From Sphingomonadaceae bacterium (GTDB lineage Bacteria > Pseudomonadota > Alphaproteobacteria > Sphingomonadales > Sphingomonadaceae): 43,580 nucleotides of DNA. The position numbers were made by a program, and so were the translations under genes. Shown in pieces: positions 10,890 to 19,161 of the stretch. Numbering within the stretch: position 1 is the first letter of the stretch; each line of letters begins with the position of its first letter. The notes under the pieces were generated by a model. The model was given only the letters and a program-made list of their open reading frames with translations, was not told the DNA's origin and ran no database searches. The stretch covers positions 1-43,580 of the forward strand of contig JASBUR010000045.1 of the NCBI GenBank assembly GCA_030147805.1, in the 5' to 3' direction.

Positions 10890-10976
10890 CGAACGCAAGG
10901 CGTTCGTTAACTGCCGCCGAGACAGGCGCGCGCGGCCGGCGAGCCGCCGGTGCGGCTTTGCCGCGCCGGAGGCTCG
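10890..10976 (+). other. Two strong hairpins in the rpoA-rplQ gap
   Basis: The gap 10865-11103 has no gene. Hairpin 1: CGAACGC (10890-10896), loop AAG, GCGTTCG (10900-10906), followed by TTAA. Hairpin 2: arms 10940-10956 and 10960-10976 pair over 17 positions with one mismatch and one G-U, loop TTT. Neither has a long T-run. They may attenuate, terminate partially or stabilise the rpoA 3' end. The rest of the gap up to the AGGAGAG ribosome binding site of rplQ shows nothing I can name. Confidence 0.6.
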
Positions 10977-11103
10977 ACCGACGTCACGAGTAAGAGTTCA
11001 GGACGGAGCAGGCAGGCCCGCCCTTCACATCGCAAGATGCGCCCACCTGCCGGGCGTGGCCATGGGTACCTGATACGGCCCGTGGACGAACAGGAGAGAA
11101 GAC

Positions 11104-11529
11104 ATGCGTCACCGTAACGCCCACCGGAAGCTTGGCCGGACCACCAGCCACCGTCTCGCGATGTTCAAGAACATGGCGGCCGCGCTGATCAAGCACGAGC
11201 AGATCTCGACGACGCTGCCCAAGGCGAAGGAGCTCCGCCCCTACGTCGAGAAGCTGGTGACGCTGGCGAAGAAGGGCGGCCTGTCGAACCGCCGTCTCGC
11301 CTACGCCCGGCTCGAGGACGATGCGCAGCTGGTGAAGCTGTTCGACGTGCTGGCAACGCGCTACGCCGACCGCACCGGCGGCTATGTCCGCGTCATGAAG
11401 GCCGGCTTCCGCGCCTCCGACGCCGCGCCGATGGCCGTCATCGAATTCGTCGACCGCGACACCTCGGCCAAGGGCCAGGATTCGGGCCCGGCCGAGAACA
11501 ACGACGTCGGCATGGACGAAGCGGCCTAA
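11104..11529 (+). CDS. rplQ: 50S ribosomal protein L17 (bL17)
   Basis: 141 residues, slightly above the usual 120-130 because of a C-terminal acidic tail ([11 protein letters not shown]). bL17 lies near the peptide exit. Typical blocks are [20 protein letters not shown] and the following [21 protein letters not shown] strong ribosome binding site, AGGAGAGA, precedes it. It is the last gene of the cluster and is followed by a terminator. Confidence 0.97.
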   Translation: MRHRNAHRKLGRTTSHRLAMFKNMAAALIKHEQISTTLPKAKELRPYVEKLVTLAKKGGLSNRRLAYARLEDDAQLVKLFDVLATRYADRTGGYVRVMKAGFRASDAAPMAVIEFVDRDTSAKGQDSGPAENNDVGMDEAA

Positions 11530-11551
11530 GCCGCTCCCGACCGAGAGCTTG

Positions 11552-11580
11552 AAAGGGCCGTCCCTCGGGGCGGCCCTTTG
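11552..11580. terminator. Bidirectional terminator closing the ribosomal cluster
   Basis: Arms AAAGGGCCGTCC (11552-11563) and GGGCGGCCCTTT (11568-11579) pair over 12 positions with one G-U and a CTCG loop. The A-run and T-run at the base let it work on both strands. It serves rplQ on the + strand and the small membrane-protein gene, whose stop is at 11581, on the - strand. Confidence 0.85.
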
Positions 11581-11949
11581 TCATAAAGGCGCTTGCAGTT
11601 CGCTACGGTCAGGTGCGTGAGTAACTTTATCAGGCTCTTCAAATTGTACCGGAGGCGCGGATCGATCTGGTCGATAGCGCGCCAGATGGTCCCAGAACCA
11701 CTTTCCAGCCAATCCGAAGAAAATCCACAATGCGGAGATGGTGCCCCACAAGATGGGAAGATCACCGGCCAACCAGGAAAAAAGCCAAGCAGCCGAGATC
11801 GTGCCATCCATCCAGGCGATCAGGGCGTCGGCAACAAACTTTATCGACAGGAGAATCGGGGCCACCTTGAACGCTGCGTCGACGATCATCTGGCGGTATC
11901 CGACCATTGCCCGATCGCCCTTTCCATCGGCGGCTAAACGCCAAGCCAT
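11581..11949 (-). CDS. Small membrane protein of unknown function
   Basis: 122 residues, family not recognised. Two or three hydrophobic stretches can be seen: around VAPILLSIKFVADALIAWM (about 29-47) and a Trp/Phe-rich stretch around AAWLFSWLAGDLPILW to IFFGLAG (about 52-82). A charged C-terminus with RYRPDRSAPP follows. The gene overlaps the 3' end of the PhyH gene by 16 bases and ends exactly at the terminator, which supports it being real. No strong ribosome binding site was seen; the ATG at 11949 could be replaced by a later Met (residue 15). Confidence 0.6.
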   Translation of the reverse strand: MAWRLAADGKGDRAMVGYRQMIVDAAFKVAPILLSIKFVADALIAWMDGTISAAWLFSWLAGDLPILWGTISALWIFFGLAGKWFWDHLARYRPDRSAPPVQFEEPDKVTHAPDRSELQAPL

Positions 11950-12596
11950 CGTAGCCTATCCGGCAGCGCGTCCATCGAATAGTCCACCTGAAGCACCCGC
12001 CGCCGCGCCGGCACCTTCGCCGCCTTCGAGGCATGGAGAATCGGCGTCGCATAGGCCCAGATATCGCCGCTCGCCGCGAGGCAGTCGTAGGTGCCGCATC
12101 GCGCGACGACAGCGTCGATCTCTGCTTCGGGCAGGCGACCGAGCCGGTGCGAGCCGGGAGCGATGCGCAGCGGCGCGTTGCCGGGGCTGACGGGGTCGAG
12201 GTGGACGCGCAGCGTCACCATCCGCTCCAGCAGGGCGAACGGCGGCTCGACATGGAGCAAACCGTCTTTGTGGCTCCAAGGACCAAAGCCTGGCACCTCG
12301 ACGCGTTCAGCAACGGCAATCGTGCGGTCCTGATGCCAGCCGAGCGCCCAATTGCTGCCGGCACTCTTGTCGAACAGGATGGCGCGCACCGGTCGACAAG
12401 TCGGCCCGAGCAGCGCCGCCGCGCCTGCGCCGATCACCCCGTCGGTGGCCAGCAATGGCCGTAGCGGCGCAATGCCGTGCAGCCTGACGCCAGCTCGACC
12501 GCTCGCAACGCCATTGAGAGCGGTCTCCAGCGCTCTTAGGTCATCCTCGCCGAGTGCGCCGGGGATGTAGCATGCGCCGTCGCGGGTAAAGTCCAT
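11934..12596 (-). CDS. PhyH-family Fe(II)/2-oxoglutarate dioxygenase
   Basis: 220 residues from the ATG chosen. The phytanoyl-CoA dioxygenase family uses Fe(II), O2 and 2-oxoglutarate to hydroxylate small molecules. The iron ligands are visible: HQD in the segment NWALGWHQDRTI (His88, Asp90) and the distal His in ATPILHASK (His188). An Arg-rich stretch (VPARRRVLQV) follows and would bind 2-oxoglutarate. APGSHRLGRLPEAEI is the typical middle motif. A GTG at 12623 could add nine residues but would overlap hemF. It is probably co-transcribed after hemF; the substrate is unknown. Confidence 0.85.
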   Translation of the reverse strand: MDFTRDGACYIPGALGEDDLRALETALNGVASGRAGVRLHGIAPLRPLLATDGVIGAGAAALLGPTCRPVRAILFDKSAGSNWALGWHQDRTIAVAERVEVPGFGPWSHKDGLLHVEPPFALLERMVTLRVHLDPVSPGNAPLRIAPGSHRLGRLPEAEIDAVVARCGTYDCLAASGDIWAYATPILHASKAAKVPARRRVLQVDYSMDALPDRLRWLGV

Positions 12597-12613
12597 GGGC
12601 GCGGCCGACCGAG

Positions 12614-13462
12614 TTAGTCCCACTTCGCCAGCGGCGGCAGGCTCATCAGGATCGCCTCGATATTGCCGCCGGTCTTCAGCCCGAACAGCGTGCCGCGGTC
12701 ATAGACGAGGTTGAACTCGGCGTAGAGGCCGCGATAGCGCAGCTGGCGGTCGCGGTCGGCCTCGGTCGAGGGCTCGGCCATCCGCCGGCGCACCAGCATC
12801 GGGTAGGTGGCGAGGAAGGTGCGGCCGACGTCCTGCGTGAAGGCGAAATCCGCCTCCCAGTCGCCGCTCGCCAGATGATCGTAGAAGATGCCGCCGACGC
12901 CGCGGTTCACGCCGCGGTGCTTGATGAAGAAGTATTCCTCGCACCAGGCCGAGAAGCGCGCCCAATAATCGGGGCCGTGGCGATCGCACGCGGCCTTGAA
13001 CGCCGCATGGAAATCGGCGGTATCCTCGGCGCGCGGGATCGGCGGGTTGAGGTCGGCGCCGCCGCCGAACCAGCGCTTGGTGGTGACGAGGAAGCGCGTG
13101 TTCATATGGACCGCGGGCACATGCGGGTTGGCCATGTGCGCGACGAGGCTGATGCCGGTGGCGAAGAAGCGCGGGTCTTCCTCGGCGCCGTTGATCGACT
13201 TGGCGAAGTCGGGCGCGAACTCGCCGTGGACGGTCGAGATGTTGACGCCGACCTTCTCGAACACCCGGCCCTTCATCACCGACATGACGCCGCCGCCGCC
13301 CGGGGCCCCGCTCGGGTCCTCGCGGTCCCAGCTTTTGCGCGCGAAGCCGGCGTCGGAGCCCGCCTCGCGCTCGATCGCCTCGAACTCGGCGCAAATCGCG
13401 TCGCGAAGCTCGCGGAACCAGCCCTGCGCGCGGGTCTGCTGGTCGTCGAGGGTGTAGGTCAT
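12614..13462 (-). CDS. hemF: Oxygen-dependent coproporphyrinogen III oxidase
   Basis: 282 residues, close to the family length of about 300. It oxidatively decarboxylates coproporphyrinogen III to protoporphyrinogen IX in haem synthesis. Highly conserved blocks: [16 protein letters not shown] (about 72-87), [17 protein letters not shown] (109-125), [14 protein letters not shown] (130-143) and [14 protein letters not shown]. The ATG at 13462 overlaps the trmL stop by four bases (ATGA), so translational coupling is likely. An upstream in-frame extension would run through trmL and was rejected. Confidence 0.97.
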   Translation of the reverse strand: MTYTLDDQQTRAQGWFRELRDAICAEFEAIEREAGSDAGFARKSWDREDPSGAPGGGGVMSVMKGRVFEKVGVNISTVHGEFAPDFAKSINGAEEDPRFFATGISLVAHMANPHVPAVHMNTRFLVTTKRWFGGGADLNPPIPRAEDTADFHAAFKAACDRHGPDYWARFSAWCEEYFFIKHRGVNRGVGGIFYDHLASGDWEADFAFTQDVGRTFLATYPMLVRRRMAEPSTEADRDRQLRYRGLYAEFNLVYDRGTLFGLKTGGNIEAILMSLPPLAKWD

Positions 13463-13908
13463 GCGGGATAGCCTTCGGTTTGCCGGAGTGCTTCGCCGAG
13501 GACCATCGCCGCGGCGATCGCGACATTGAGCGAGCGCAAGTCCGGCGCCAGCGGGATGCGGACACGCAAGGCGGCCGCGTCGTGGACGAATTCGGGGGCA
13601 CCGGCGCTTTCCTGGCCGACGATCAGGATATCGTCGGGCCGATAGCGCGCGTCGAGGTGCGAGACGCTGCCCTGCGTCGTCAGCAGCACCAGCCGCTCGG
13701 GTCGGGCGGCGCGGAACGCCGCCCAGTCGGCGTGCGGCGCGATCTCGGCATGGCTGCCATAGTCGAGCCCCGACCGGCGCACCGCATGCAGCGAGAAGGG
13801 AAAGCCGCACGGCTCGATGATGTCGACCGGCACGGCGAGACAGGCGCCGAGGCGGACGAGCGTGCCGACGTTGCCGGGCTGGTCGGGCTGGAAGAGCGCG
13901 AGGCGCAT
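13459..13908 (-). CDS. trmL: tRNA (cytidine/uridine-34 2'-O)-methyltransferase TrmL
   Basis: 149 residues, normal for this minimal SPOUT methyltransferase, which methylates the ribose of the wobble base of some tRNA-Leu. Motifs: [20 protein letters not shown] at the start, [19 protein letters not shown], then the knot region [15 protein letters not shown] and [20 protein letters not shown]. No ribosome binding site is seen ahead of the ATG, and a -10-like GCTAACA lies only seven bases upstream, so the message may be leaderless. It heads the trmL-hemF pair. Confidence 0.95.
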   Translation of the reverse strand: MRLALFQPDQPGNVGTLVRLGACLAVPVDIIEPCGFPFSLHAVRRSGLDYGSHAEIAPHADWAAFRAARPERLVLLTTQGSVSHLDARYRPDDILIVGQESAGAPEFVHDAAALRVRIPLAPDLRSLNVAIAAAMVLGEALRQTEGYPA

Positions 13909-13915
13909 GGCCGGC

Positions 13916-13944
13916 TGTTAGCGGGCGTCGCGCGCCGCGTCGAG
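13916..13944 (-). promoter_or_regulatory. Possible promoter of trmL (leaderless)
   Basis: On the - strand, CTAACA (13916-13921; with the preceding G it reads GCTAACA) follows CTCGAC (13939-13944) after 17 bases. The -10 box is good and the -35 box is weak. Seven bases (GCCGGCC) separate the -10 box from the trmL ATG. Confidence 0.4.
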
Positions 13945-14015
13945 GCGTTCGGGCACCGTTCATCGCCTCGGGCGTATCAATGCCATGGTCCGACAGCCGG
14001 ATGTGGAGGCTCAAG

Positions 14016-14552
14016 ATGCGTAAGATCACGACAGCCCTGATTGCCGCGAGCATGCTAGCCACCGTGCCGACCGGCGCGTTCGCCTACGACAAGAACGACC
14101 GCAAGGAATATCGCAAGGACGTCAAGGAAGCGCGCAAGGACTATCGGCGCGACGTCAAGGAAGCGCGCAAGGAGCTGCGCCGCGACGTGCGCGACGATCG
14201 CCGCGACAACCGCCACGCCCAGCGCGACTGGCGGACCTACCGCAGCTACGACTACAACCGCCCCGATCCGCGGTACGGCAATTATTACGCCGATCGCTAT
14301 TATCGCGACGGCGGCACCTACCAGCCGCGCCAGCTCGCCTACAACGACCGCATCTATCGCGGCCAGAACGGCCAATATTATTGCCGCCGCACCGACGGCA
14401 CGACCGGGCTGATCATCGGCGGCCTCGCCGGCGGCGCGCTCGGCAACGTGCTCGCACCGGGCGGGTCGAAGACGCTCGGCACGATCATCGGCGCCGTCGC
14501 CGGCGGCGTCGGCGGCCGCGCGCTCGACCGCAACAAGGTCAGCTGCCGCTAG
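14016..14552 (+). CDS. Secreted glycine-zipper protein with charged N-terminal repeats
   Basis: 178 residues. A signal peptide ([20 protein letters not shown] then AFA) is followed by three 11-residue charged repeats of the form (E/D)[11 protein letters not shown] Tyr/Arg-rich middle (about 70-120) and a glycine-zipper segment near the C-terminus ([16 protein letters not shown], then [13 protein letters not shown]) follow. The zipper resembles the 17-kDa surface antigen family and suggests an outer-membrane or periplasmic role. The ATG at 14016 has GGAGG seven bases upstream; an ATG at 13980 would spoil the signal peptide. Its TAG stop is shared with purT in CTAG. Confidence 0.85.
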   Translation: MRKITTALIAASMLATVPTGAFAYDKNDRKEYRKDVKEARKDYRRDVKEARKELRRDVRDDRRDNRHAQRDWRTYRSYDYNRPDPRYGNYYADRYYRDGGTYQPRQLAYNDRIYRGQNGQYYCRRTDGTTGLIIGGLAGGALGNVLAPGGSKTLGTIIGAVAGGVGGRALDRNKVSCR

Positions 14553-15718
14553 TCGCGATAGCTGATGCGGACCTTCGCCGCCGCTTCCGCCGCGAGCCTT
14601 CGGGCCTCGTCGGTGGAGGCGGCGGCCGCGAGCGCCACCGCCATGCGGCGATAGGGCCGCGTCGTCGGCTTGCCGAAAATTCGCACGTCGACTTCGCCCC
14701 CCGCCGTCGCCAGCGCCTCGGCGATGCCATCGAAGTCGAAATCCGCCGACTCGCGATCGGCGAGCACCACCGCCGAGGCCGACGGTCCGCGCAGATGGAT
14801 CGCCGGGATCGGCAGACCCAGAACCGCCCGCGCGTGCAGGTCGAACTCGCTCAGATTCTGCGACATCAGCGTCACCATGCCGGTGTCGTGCGGCCGCGGC
14901 GACAGTTCGGAGAAGATCACCTCGTCGCCGGCGACGAAGAACTCGACGCCGTAGAGGCCATAGCCGCCAAGATCGTCGACGACCTTTCGCGCCATGTCCT
15001 CGGCCGCGGCGAGCGCCGCCGCCGACATCGCCGCCGGCTGCCATGATTCCTGATAGTCGCCGCGCTCCTGCCGGTGGCCGATCGGTGCGCAGAACAGCAC
15101 GCCGTCGCGGGTGCGGACGGTGAGCAGCGTGATCTCATAGTCGAAGGCGATGAACTCCTCGACGATCACCCGGCGCCGGTCGCCGCGCATGTTGGCGACG
15201 GCATAGTCCCAGGCGGCGGGCAGGTCGGCCGCGTCGCGCACCGTCGACTGGCCCTTGCCCGACGACGACATCACCGGCTTGATCACGCAGGGCAGGCCGC
15301 TGTGCTCGGCGGCGGCCTTCACTTCGTCGAGGCTCTCGGCATAGCGGTAGCGCGAGGTGCGCAAGGACAGGTCGACCGCCGCGAGTTCGCGGATGCGGTC
15401 GCGGTTCATCGTCATATAGGTGGCGCGTGCCGACGGCACGACGGTGACGCCCTCGGCCTCGACGTCGCGCAGCACCTCGGTGCGGATCGCCTCGACCTCG
15501 GGGACGACCAGATCGGGGGCATGGCGCGCGATCGCCTCGCGCAGCCGGTCGGCGTCGAGCATCGAGAACACGTCCGATTCGTCCGCTACCTGCATCGCCG
15601 GCGCGCCGGCATAGGAGTCGCAGGCGATCACATAGGCGCCGAGCCGCTTGGCCGAGATGGTGAATTCCCTGCCGAGTTCGCCCGAGCCGAGCAGCAGGAT
15701 CTTGCGGGTAAACGACAT
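14549..15718 (-). CDS. purT: Formate-dependent GAR transformylase PurT
   Basis: 389 residues, the family length. This ATP-grasp enzyme makes formyl-GAR from GAR, formate and ATP, a folate-independent route for the third step of purine synthesis. N-terminal block: [23 protein letters not shown]-grasp features: [36 protein letters not shown], and [20 protein letters not shown] with PHDTGMVTL. The ATG at 15718 was chosen because the conserved start follows at once. It is transcribed away from lytS and converges on the glycine-zipper gene. Confidence 0.97.
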   Translation of the reverse strand: MSFTRKILLLGSGELGREFTISAKRLGAYVIACDSYAGAPAMQVADESDVFSMLDADRLREAIARHAPDLVVPEVEAIRTEVLRDVEAEGVTVVPSARATYMTMNRDRIRELAAVDLSLRTSRYRYAESLDEVKAAAEHSGLPCVIKPVMSSSGKGQSTVRDAADLPAAWDYAVANMRGDRRRVIVEEFIAFDYEITLLTVRTRDGVLFCAPIGHRQERGDYQESWQPAAMSAAALAAAEDMARKVVDDLGGYGLYGVEFFVAGDEVIFSELSPRPHDTGMVTLMSQNLSEFDLHARAVLGLPIPAIHLRGPSASAVVLADRESADFDFDGIAEALATAGGEVDVRIFGKPTTRPYRRMAVALAAAASTDEARRLAAEAAAKVRISYRD

Positions 15719-15820
15719 GGCGGGCGCCCCTTGCTTGTGACGATCGCTCCTTAGACCGGCGGCACGCCGCTGCGAAGCGCCGGGGGCGTCGCGGATTCGC
15801 AGGCGCACGTCCCCCGCTGC

Positions 15821-15856
15821 CTTCGACCAACGGCCATTCGTCTTCGACCGGCGGCC
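15821..15856 (+). repeat. Direct repeat with 21-bp period upstream of lytS
   Basis: CTTCGACCAACGGCC (15821-15835) and CTTCGACCGGCGGCC (15842-15856), 13 of 15 bases identical, start-to-start distance 21 bases. The second copy ends seven bases before the -35 box of the lytS promoter. Paired direct repeats two helical turns apart are how LytTR regulators usually bind. The rest of the purT-lytS gap (15719-15900) shows only this repeat and the promoter. Confidence 0.6.
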
Positions 15857-15863
15857 GTGGGCG

Positions 15864-15892
15864 TTGACGCATTGCGGTAATCATCGCGTTAT
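15864..15892 (+). promoter_or_regulatory. Probable promoter of the lytS-lytTR pair
   Basis: TTGACG (15864-15869), 17-base spacer, CGTTAT (15887-15892). The ATG of the kinase is only eight bases after the -10 box and no ribosome binding site is seen, so the message is probably leaderless or nearly so. Confidence 0.55.
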
Positions 15893-15900
15893 GAACGCGC

Positions 15901-17016
15901 ATGGCCAGTTTCGCCCCGAGCTTGTCTCCGTCGGAGTCCGCGCGCGTCAGTCCGCGCGCGACCGCGCTGTCGATCGTCGGCTTCTGGGCCTTCTATTTCG
16001 TCCTCAATACGCTGAAGAGCTGGTTCGGCGACATGCCCGACCAGCTGTGGATGATCGAGCGGCGCGTCTTCGTCACCGTCGCCGGCATGGGCTTGAGCGC
16101 GCTGCTCGGCCTCATCCTGCGGCGGGTCGACGGGCGCTCGACGCCCTACATGCTGGCGACGGCGTTCCTCGTGTCGATCCCGATCACCATCGCCTATGCC
16201 ACGATCAATCACGTCGCCTTCTACACGATGCTTCCCGAATCGATGCTCGTCGAGATGAAGGAAACGCCGATGGAGGGATCGACGCTGTCGATGATCCTGT
16301 GGGCGGCGTCGGGCTGGTATTTCTTCGTCGTCGCCTGGGCGGTGCTCTATATCGCGCTGTCCTACGCGGCGAAGGTGCAGTTCGCCGAGCGTCGTGCGGC
16401 GCAGTATCGAAGCGAGGCGCACACCGCCGAGCTCCGCGCGCTGCGCTACCAGGTCAATCCGCACTTCCTGTTCAACACGCTCAATTCGCTGTCGTCGCTG
16501 GTGATGGGCCGGCGCGAGGAGGAGGCGGAGCGGATGATCATGAACCTGTCGACCTTCTTCCGCACCAGCCTCACCGCCGATCCGACGCACGACGTCAGCC
16601 TTGCCGACGAGATCAAGCTGCAGCGGCTCTACCTCGACATCGAGCGCGTGCGGTTTCCGCGGCGGCTCAATGTCGAGATCGACGTGCCGCCCGAGCTCGA
16701 GAACGCGCGCATTCCCGGCCTGATCCTGCAGCCGCTCGTCGAAAATGCGCTCAAATACGGCGTCTCGCGAAGCACGGGGAAGGTGACGATCGCCATCCGG
16801 GCGCGTGCGCTCGACGGGCGCATGCGCATCGTCGTCGAGGACGACGGCACCGCCAGCGGCCCCGCCGAGCCGGGGCATGGCGTCGGGCTGCGCAACGTCT
16901 GCGACCGGCTCGAAACGCGTTTCGGGCGCGCCGCCCAGTGCGAGTCGGGGCCGCGAAAGGGAGGGGGGTGGTGCGTCGTGCTGACGATTCCGCTGCGGTT
17001 CGATGACCGCGACTAA
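15901..17016 (+). CDS. LytS/YehU-type sensor histidine kinase
   Basis: 371 residues. The N-terminal half holds about four membrane helices (roughly 21-37, 56-74, 83-105 and 129-155) with no large sensor domain. The His_kinase domain carries the phospho-acceptor motif YQVNPHFLFNTLNSLSSL with His188, and a HATPase part with LQPLVENALKYGV and a C-terminal GHGVGLRNVCDRL. It should phosphorylate the LytTR regulator encoded next, whose gene overlaps it by 14 bases. The signal sensed is unknown. Confidence 0.93.
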   Translation: MASFAPSLSPSESARVSPRATALSIVGFWAFYFVLNTLKSWFGDMPDQLWMIERRVFVTVAGMGLSALLGLILRRVDGRSTPYMLATAFLVSIPITIAYATINHVAFYTMLPESMLVEMKETPMEGSTLSMILWAASGWYFFVVAWAVLYIALSYAAKVQFAERRAAQYRSEAHTAELRALRYQVNPHFLFNTLNSLSSLVMGRREEEAERMIMNLSTFFRTSLTADPTHDVSLADEIKLQRLYLDIERVRFPRRLNVEIDVPPELENARIPGLILQPLVENALKYGVSRSTGKVTIAIRARALDGRMRIVVEDDGTASGPAEPGHGVGLRNVCDRLETRFGRAAQCESGPRKGGGWCVVLTIPLRFDDRD

Positions 17017-17743
17017 ACCGCTGCGCACGCTGCTCGTCGACGACGAGCCGCTTGCCGTCGAGCGGCTGCAGATCCTGTGCGCGCGCGTGCCCGGGGTCCA
17101 GCTCGTCGGCACCGCGACCGACGGCCAGGCGGCGCTCCGCCTTGTCGAGGCGCTCCAGCCCGAGCTGCTGCTGCTCGACATCGCCATGCCCGGGCTCGAC
17201 GGTATCGGCGTCGCCAGGGCGCTCGAGGCGCAGGCCCGGAAGCCGGCGATCATCTTCGTGACCGCCTTCGACCAGTTCGCGGTGGCGGCGTTCGACGTCG
17301 CCGCGGTCGACTATCTGCTCAAGCCGGTGGCGCCGGAGCGGCTCGAACGCGCGGTGATGCGCGTGCGCGCGCAGCTCGGCGACGGCGATACCCCGACTGC
17401 GGTGCCGTCGCGGTGGACGACCGAATTCTGGGTGCCGCACCGCGCCGAGATCGTTCGCGTACCGGCGTCGGACATCGATCTGATCGAGGCGGAGCGCGAC
17501 TATATGCGGCTGCACGTCGGGCCGCGCTCCTACCTGCTCCACCAGACGATCACCGAGCTCGAACGGCGCCTCGATCCGGCGCAGTTCATCCGGCTGCACC
17601 GCTCGACGATCGCGCGGCGCGACCGTATCGCCGGGCTGAAGCATGACGGGTTCGGCGCCTGGACCGCCGAACTGATCGACGGGCGGTCGCTGCGCATCGG
17701 CCGCACCTATCTCGCCAACGCCCGCACGATGGTGGGGCGCTAG
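17003..17743 (+). CDS. LytTR-family response regulator
   Basis: 246 residues. The receiver domain (about 8-120) has the acidic pair Asp13-Asp14, the phospho-acceptor Asp59 in LLLLDIAMPG and Lys107 in YLLKPV. The LytTR DNA-binding domain (about 145-244) shows VPASDIDLIEAERDYMRLHV and the typical FIRLHRSTIARRDRI followed by LRIGRTYLANAR. It forms a two-component pair with the preceding kinase. Likely sites are the 21-bp-period direct repeats upstream of lytS and urcA, which is an inference. Confidence 0.95.
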   Translation: MTATKPLRTLLVDDEPLAVERLQILCARVPGVQLVGTATDGQAALRLVEALQPELLLLDIAMPGLDGIGVARALEAQARKPAIIFVTAFDQFAVAAFDVAAVDYLLKPVAPERLERAVMRVRAQLGDGDTPTAVPSRWTTEFWVPHRAEIVRVPASDIDLIEAERDYMRLHVGPRSYLLHQTITELERRLDPAQFIRLHRSTIARRDRIAGLKHDGFGAWTAELIDGRSLRIGRTYLANARTMVGR

Positions 17744-17794
17744 GATCTTCCCCAGCGCGGCCCACCGTCCGGAGCGACGGCGGCGCACCAAAAT

Positions 17795-17828
17795 GAAGAC
17801 GGGCGGCCGAGGGGAGCCGCCCGTCTTC
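17795..17828. terminator. Bidirectional terminator between lytTR and urcA
   Basis: Perfect 13-base arms: GAAGACGGGCGGC (17795-17807) and its complement (17816-17828), loop of 8. On the - strand it is followed by ATTTTGG, so it fits urcA best, but it can also stop transcription from the regulator gene. Confidence 0.8.
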
Positions 17829-17861
17829 GCGAAGCGCCGAGGATCGGGGGGCGTGAGGGGA

Positions 17862-18185
17862 TCAGCGCGCCCCGGCGCTCACGTCGACCGCGGCGACTTG
17901 CACGTTGCCCGCGCCGGCGGTGAGGACACGGCCCATCGCGCTCTCGACCGCGTCGGCGTGGCACGCCTCGACGATGCGGAACTCGGCGAGGCCGACATAG
18001 CCGTTGCGGCCGCAGACGGCGTTGGCCGCGGCGTCGACGCGGCGCTCGAGCATCGCGCGACCGGCCGGGCTGGCGAGATCGAGGTCGGCATAGGACACGC
18101 GCGCCGTGCGCGGCTGCAGCGTCTGGCAATTGGCCGACGTCGCGACGGCGACGCAGGCGAATGCAAAGATCAGGGGGGCTTTCAT
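17862..18185 (-). CDS. UrcA family protein
   Basis: 107 residues with a signal peptide (MKAPLIFAFACVAVATSANC). The mature part has the UrcA-family pattern: ARVSYADLDLASPAGRAMLE, RRVDAAANAVCG with one Cys, and a second Cys in RIVEACHADAVESAM. The two cysteines probably form a disulfide in the periplasm. Function of the family is not known to me. The ATG at 18185 has GGAGA upstream. It converges on the LytTR gene across a shared terminator, and a perfect direct repeat lies 145-180 bases upstream. Confidence 0.85.
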   Translation of the reverse strand: MKAPLIFAFACVAVATSANCQTLQPRTARVSYADLDLASPAGRAMLERRVDAAANAVCGRNGYVGLAEFRIVEACHADAVESAMGRVLTAGAGNVQVAAVDVSAGAR

Positions 18186-18329
18186 CGAAGGTCTCCGGGC
18201 ACAGGGGTCGTTTCGCGCCGCCTGATCCGGGGGGGTGGACCTGCCGCGCTCCGTCCTCCTATGCCGCGCCGCCCGCCGCGTCGTTCGCACCTCGACCGAA
18301 ACGATCGCGGCCTCGGCGCATGCCGTTGA

Positions 18330-18364
18330 TGCCGACGAATGCCATGCGGCTGCCGACGAATGCC
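18330..18364. repeat. Perfect 14-bp direct repeat, 21-bp period, upstream of urcA
   Basis: TGCCGACGAATGCC at 18330-18343 and again at 18351-18364, start-to-start 21 bases. It lies in the gap 18186-18393 between the ABC permease and urcA. The rest of this gap holds only the urcA ribosome binding site; no clear promoter was found. Confidence 0.65.
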
Positions 18365-18393
18365 CTTCTCGGAAGCGTCATCGGGCGGGAGGG

Positions 18394-19161
18394 TCAGGCC
18401 TTGAGCTTGTAGCCGGTGCGGAAGATCAGCCAGACGGCGGCCAGGCACAGCGCGAGAAAGCCGAAGGTCATCGCGAGACTGAGCTCGATCGCCACGTCGC
18501 CGGTGCCGTAGAAGCTCCAGCGAAAGCCGCTGATCAGATAGACCACCGGGTTGAACAGCGTGACGGTGCGCCAGATCCCCGGCAGCATGTCGATCGAATA
18601 GAAGACGCCGCCCAGGAAGGTCAGCGGCGTGACGATCAGCAGCGGGATGACCTGCAGCTGCTCGAAGCTCTTCGCCCAGATGCCGATGACGAAGCCGAAT
18701 AGGCAGAAGGTGATCGCAAACAGCAGCAGCAGCGCCACCATCCAGAACGGGTGGACGATGTCGATGTCGATGAACAGATGCGCGGTGGCGAGGATGACCA
18801 TCGCGATGAGCACCGATTTGGTCGCCGCCGCGCCGACATAGGCGAGGACCGTTTCGAACGGCGACAGCGGCGCCGACAGCAGTTCGTAGATCGTGCCCGA
18901 CCATTTGGGCATGTAGATGCCGAACGAGGCGTTGGAGATGCTCTCGGTCAGCATCGACAGCAGCATCAGCCCCGGCACGATGAACGCGCCATAGGGCACG
19001 CCGCCGATCTCGGTCATCCGCGAGCCGATCGCCGCGCCGAACACGATGAAATAGAGCGAGGTGGTGATCGCCGGCGTGATGAGGCTGGTGAGGAAGGTGC
19101 GGCCGAAGCGCGCCAGCTCGAAGCGGTAGATCGCCCAGACGCCGCGTCGATTGAAGCCCAT
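18394..19161 (-). CDS. ABC-2 type export permease, YadH-like
   Basis: 255 residues, same size as E. coli YadH. Six membrane helices can be traced. Family features are [18 protein letters not shown], then [20 protein letters not shown], the coupling region [20 protein letters not shown] and the late [16 protein letters not shown] with [17 protein letters not shown]. It pairs with the ATPase gene upstream, overlapping its stop by one base (TGATG). Substrate unknown; transporters of this type export lipids, polysaccharides or drugs. Confidence 0.93.
   Translation of the reverse strand: MGFNRRGVWAIYRFELARFGRTFLTSLITPAITTSLYFIVFGAAIGSRMTEIGGVPYGAFIVPGLMLLSMLTESISNASFGIYMPKWSGTIYELLSAPLSPFETVLAYVGAAATKSVLIAMVILATAHLFIDIDIVHPFWMVALLLLFAITFCLFGFVIGIWAKSFEQLQVIPLLIVTPLTFLGGVFYSIDMLPGIWRTVTLFNPVVYLISGFRWSFYGTGDVAIELSLAMTFGFLALCLAAVWLIFRTGYKLKA

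Noticed and set aside
13980..14015. An earlier ATG for the glycine-zipper gene
   Set aside because: It would put 12 residues before the signal peptide, and the GGAGG site is placed for the ATG at 14016.
13463..14062. A longer N-terminus for hemF
   Set aside because: The extension runs through the whole trmL gene in another frame; the family start fits ATG at 13462.
18259..18381. A 40-residue frame on the - strand that includes the 14-bp direct repeat (two AFVG units)
   Set aside because: No ribosome binding site and no known family; the repeat is better explained as a DNA site. It would deserve a second look if the frame is conserved.
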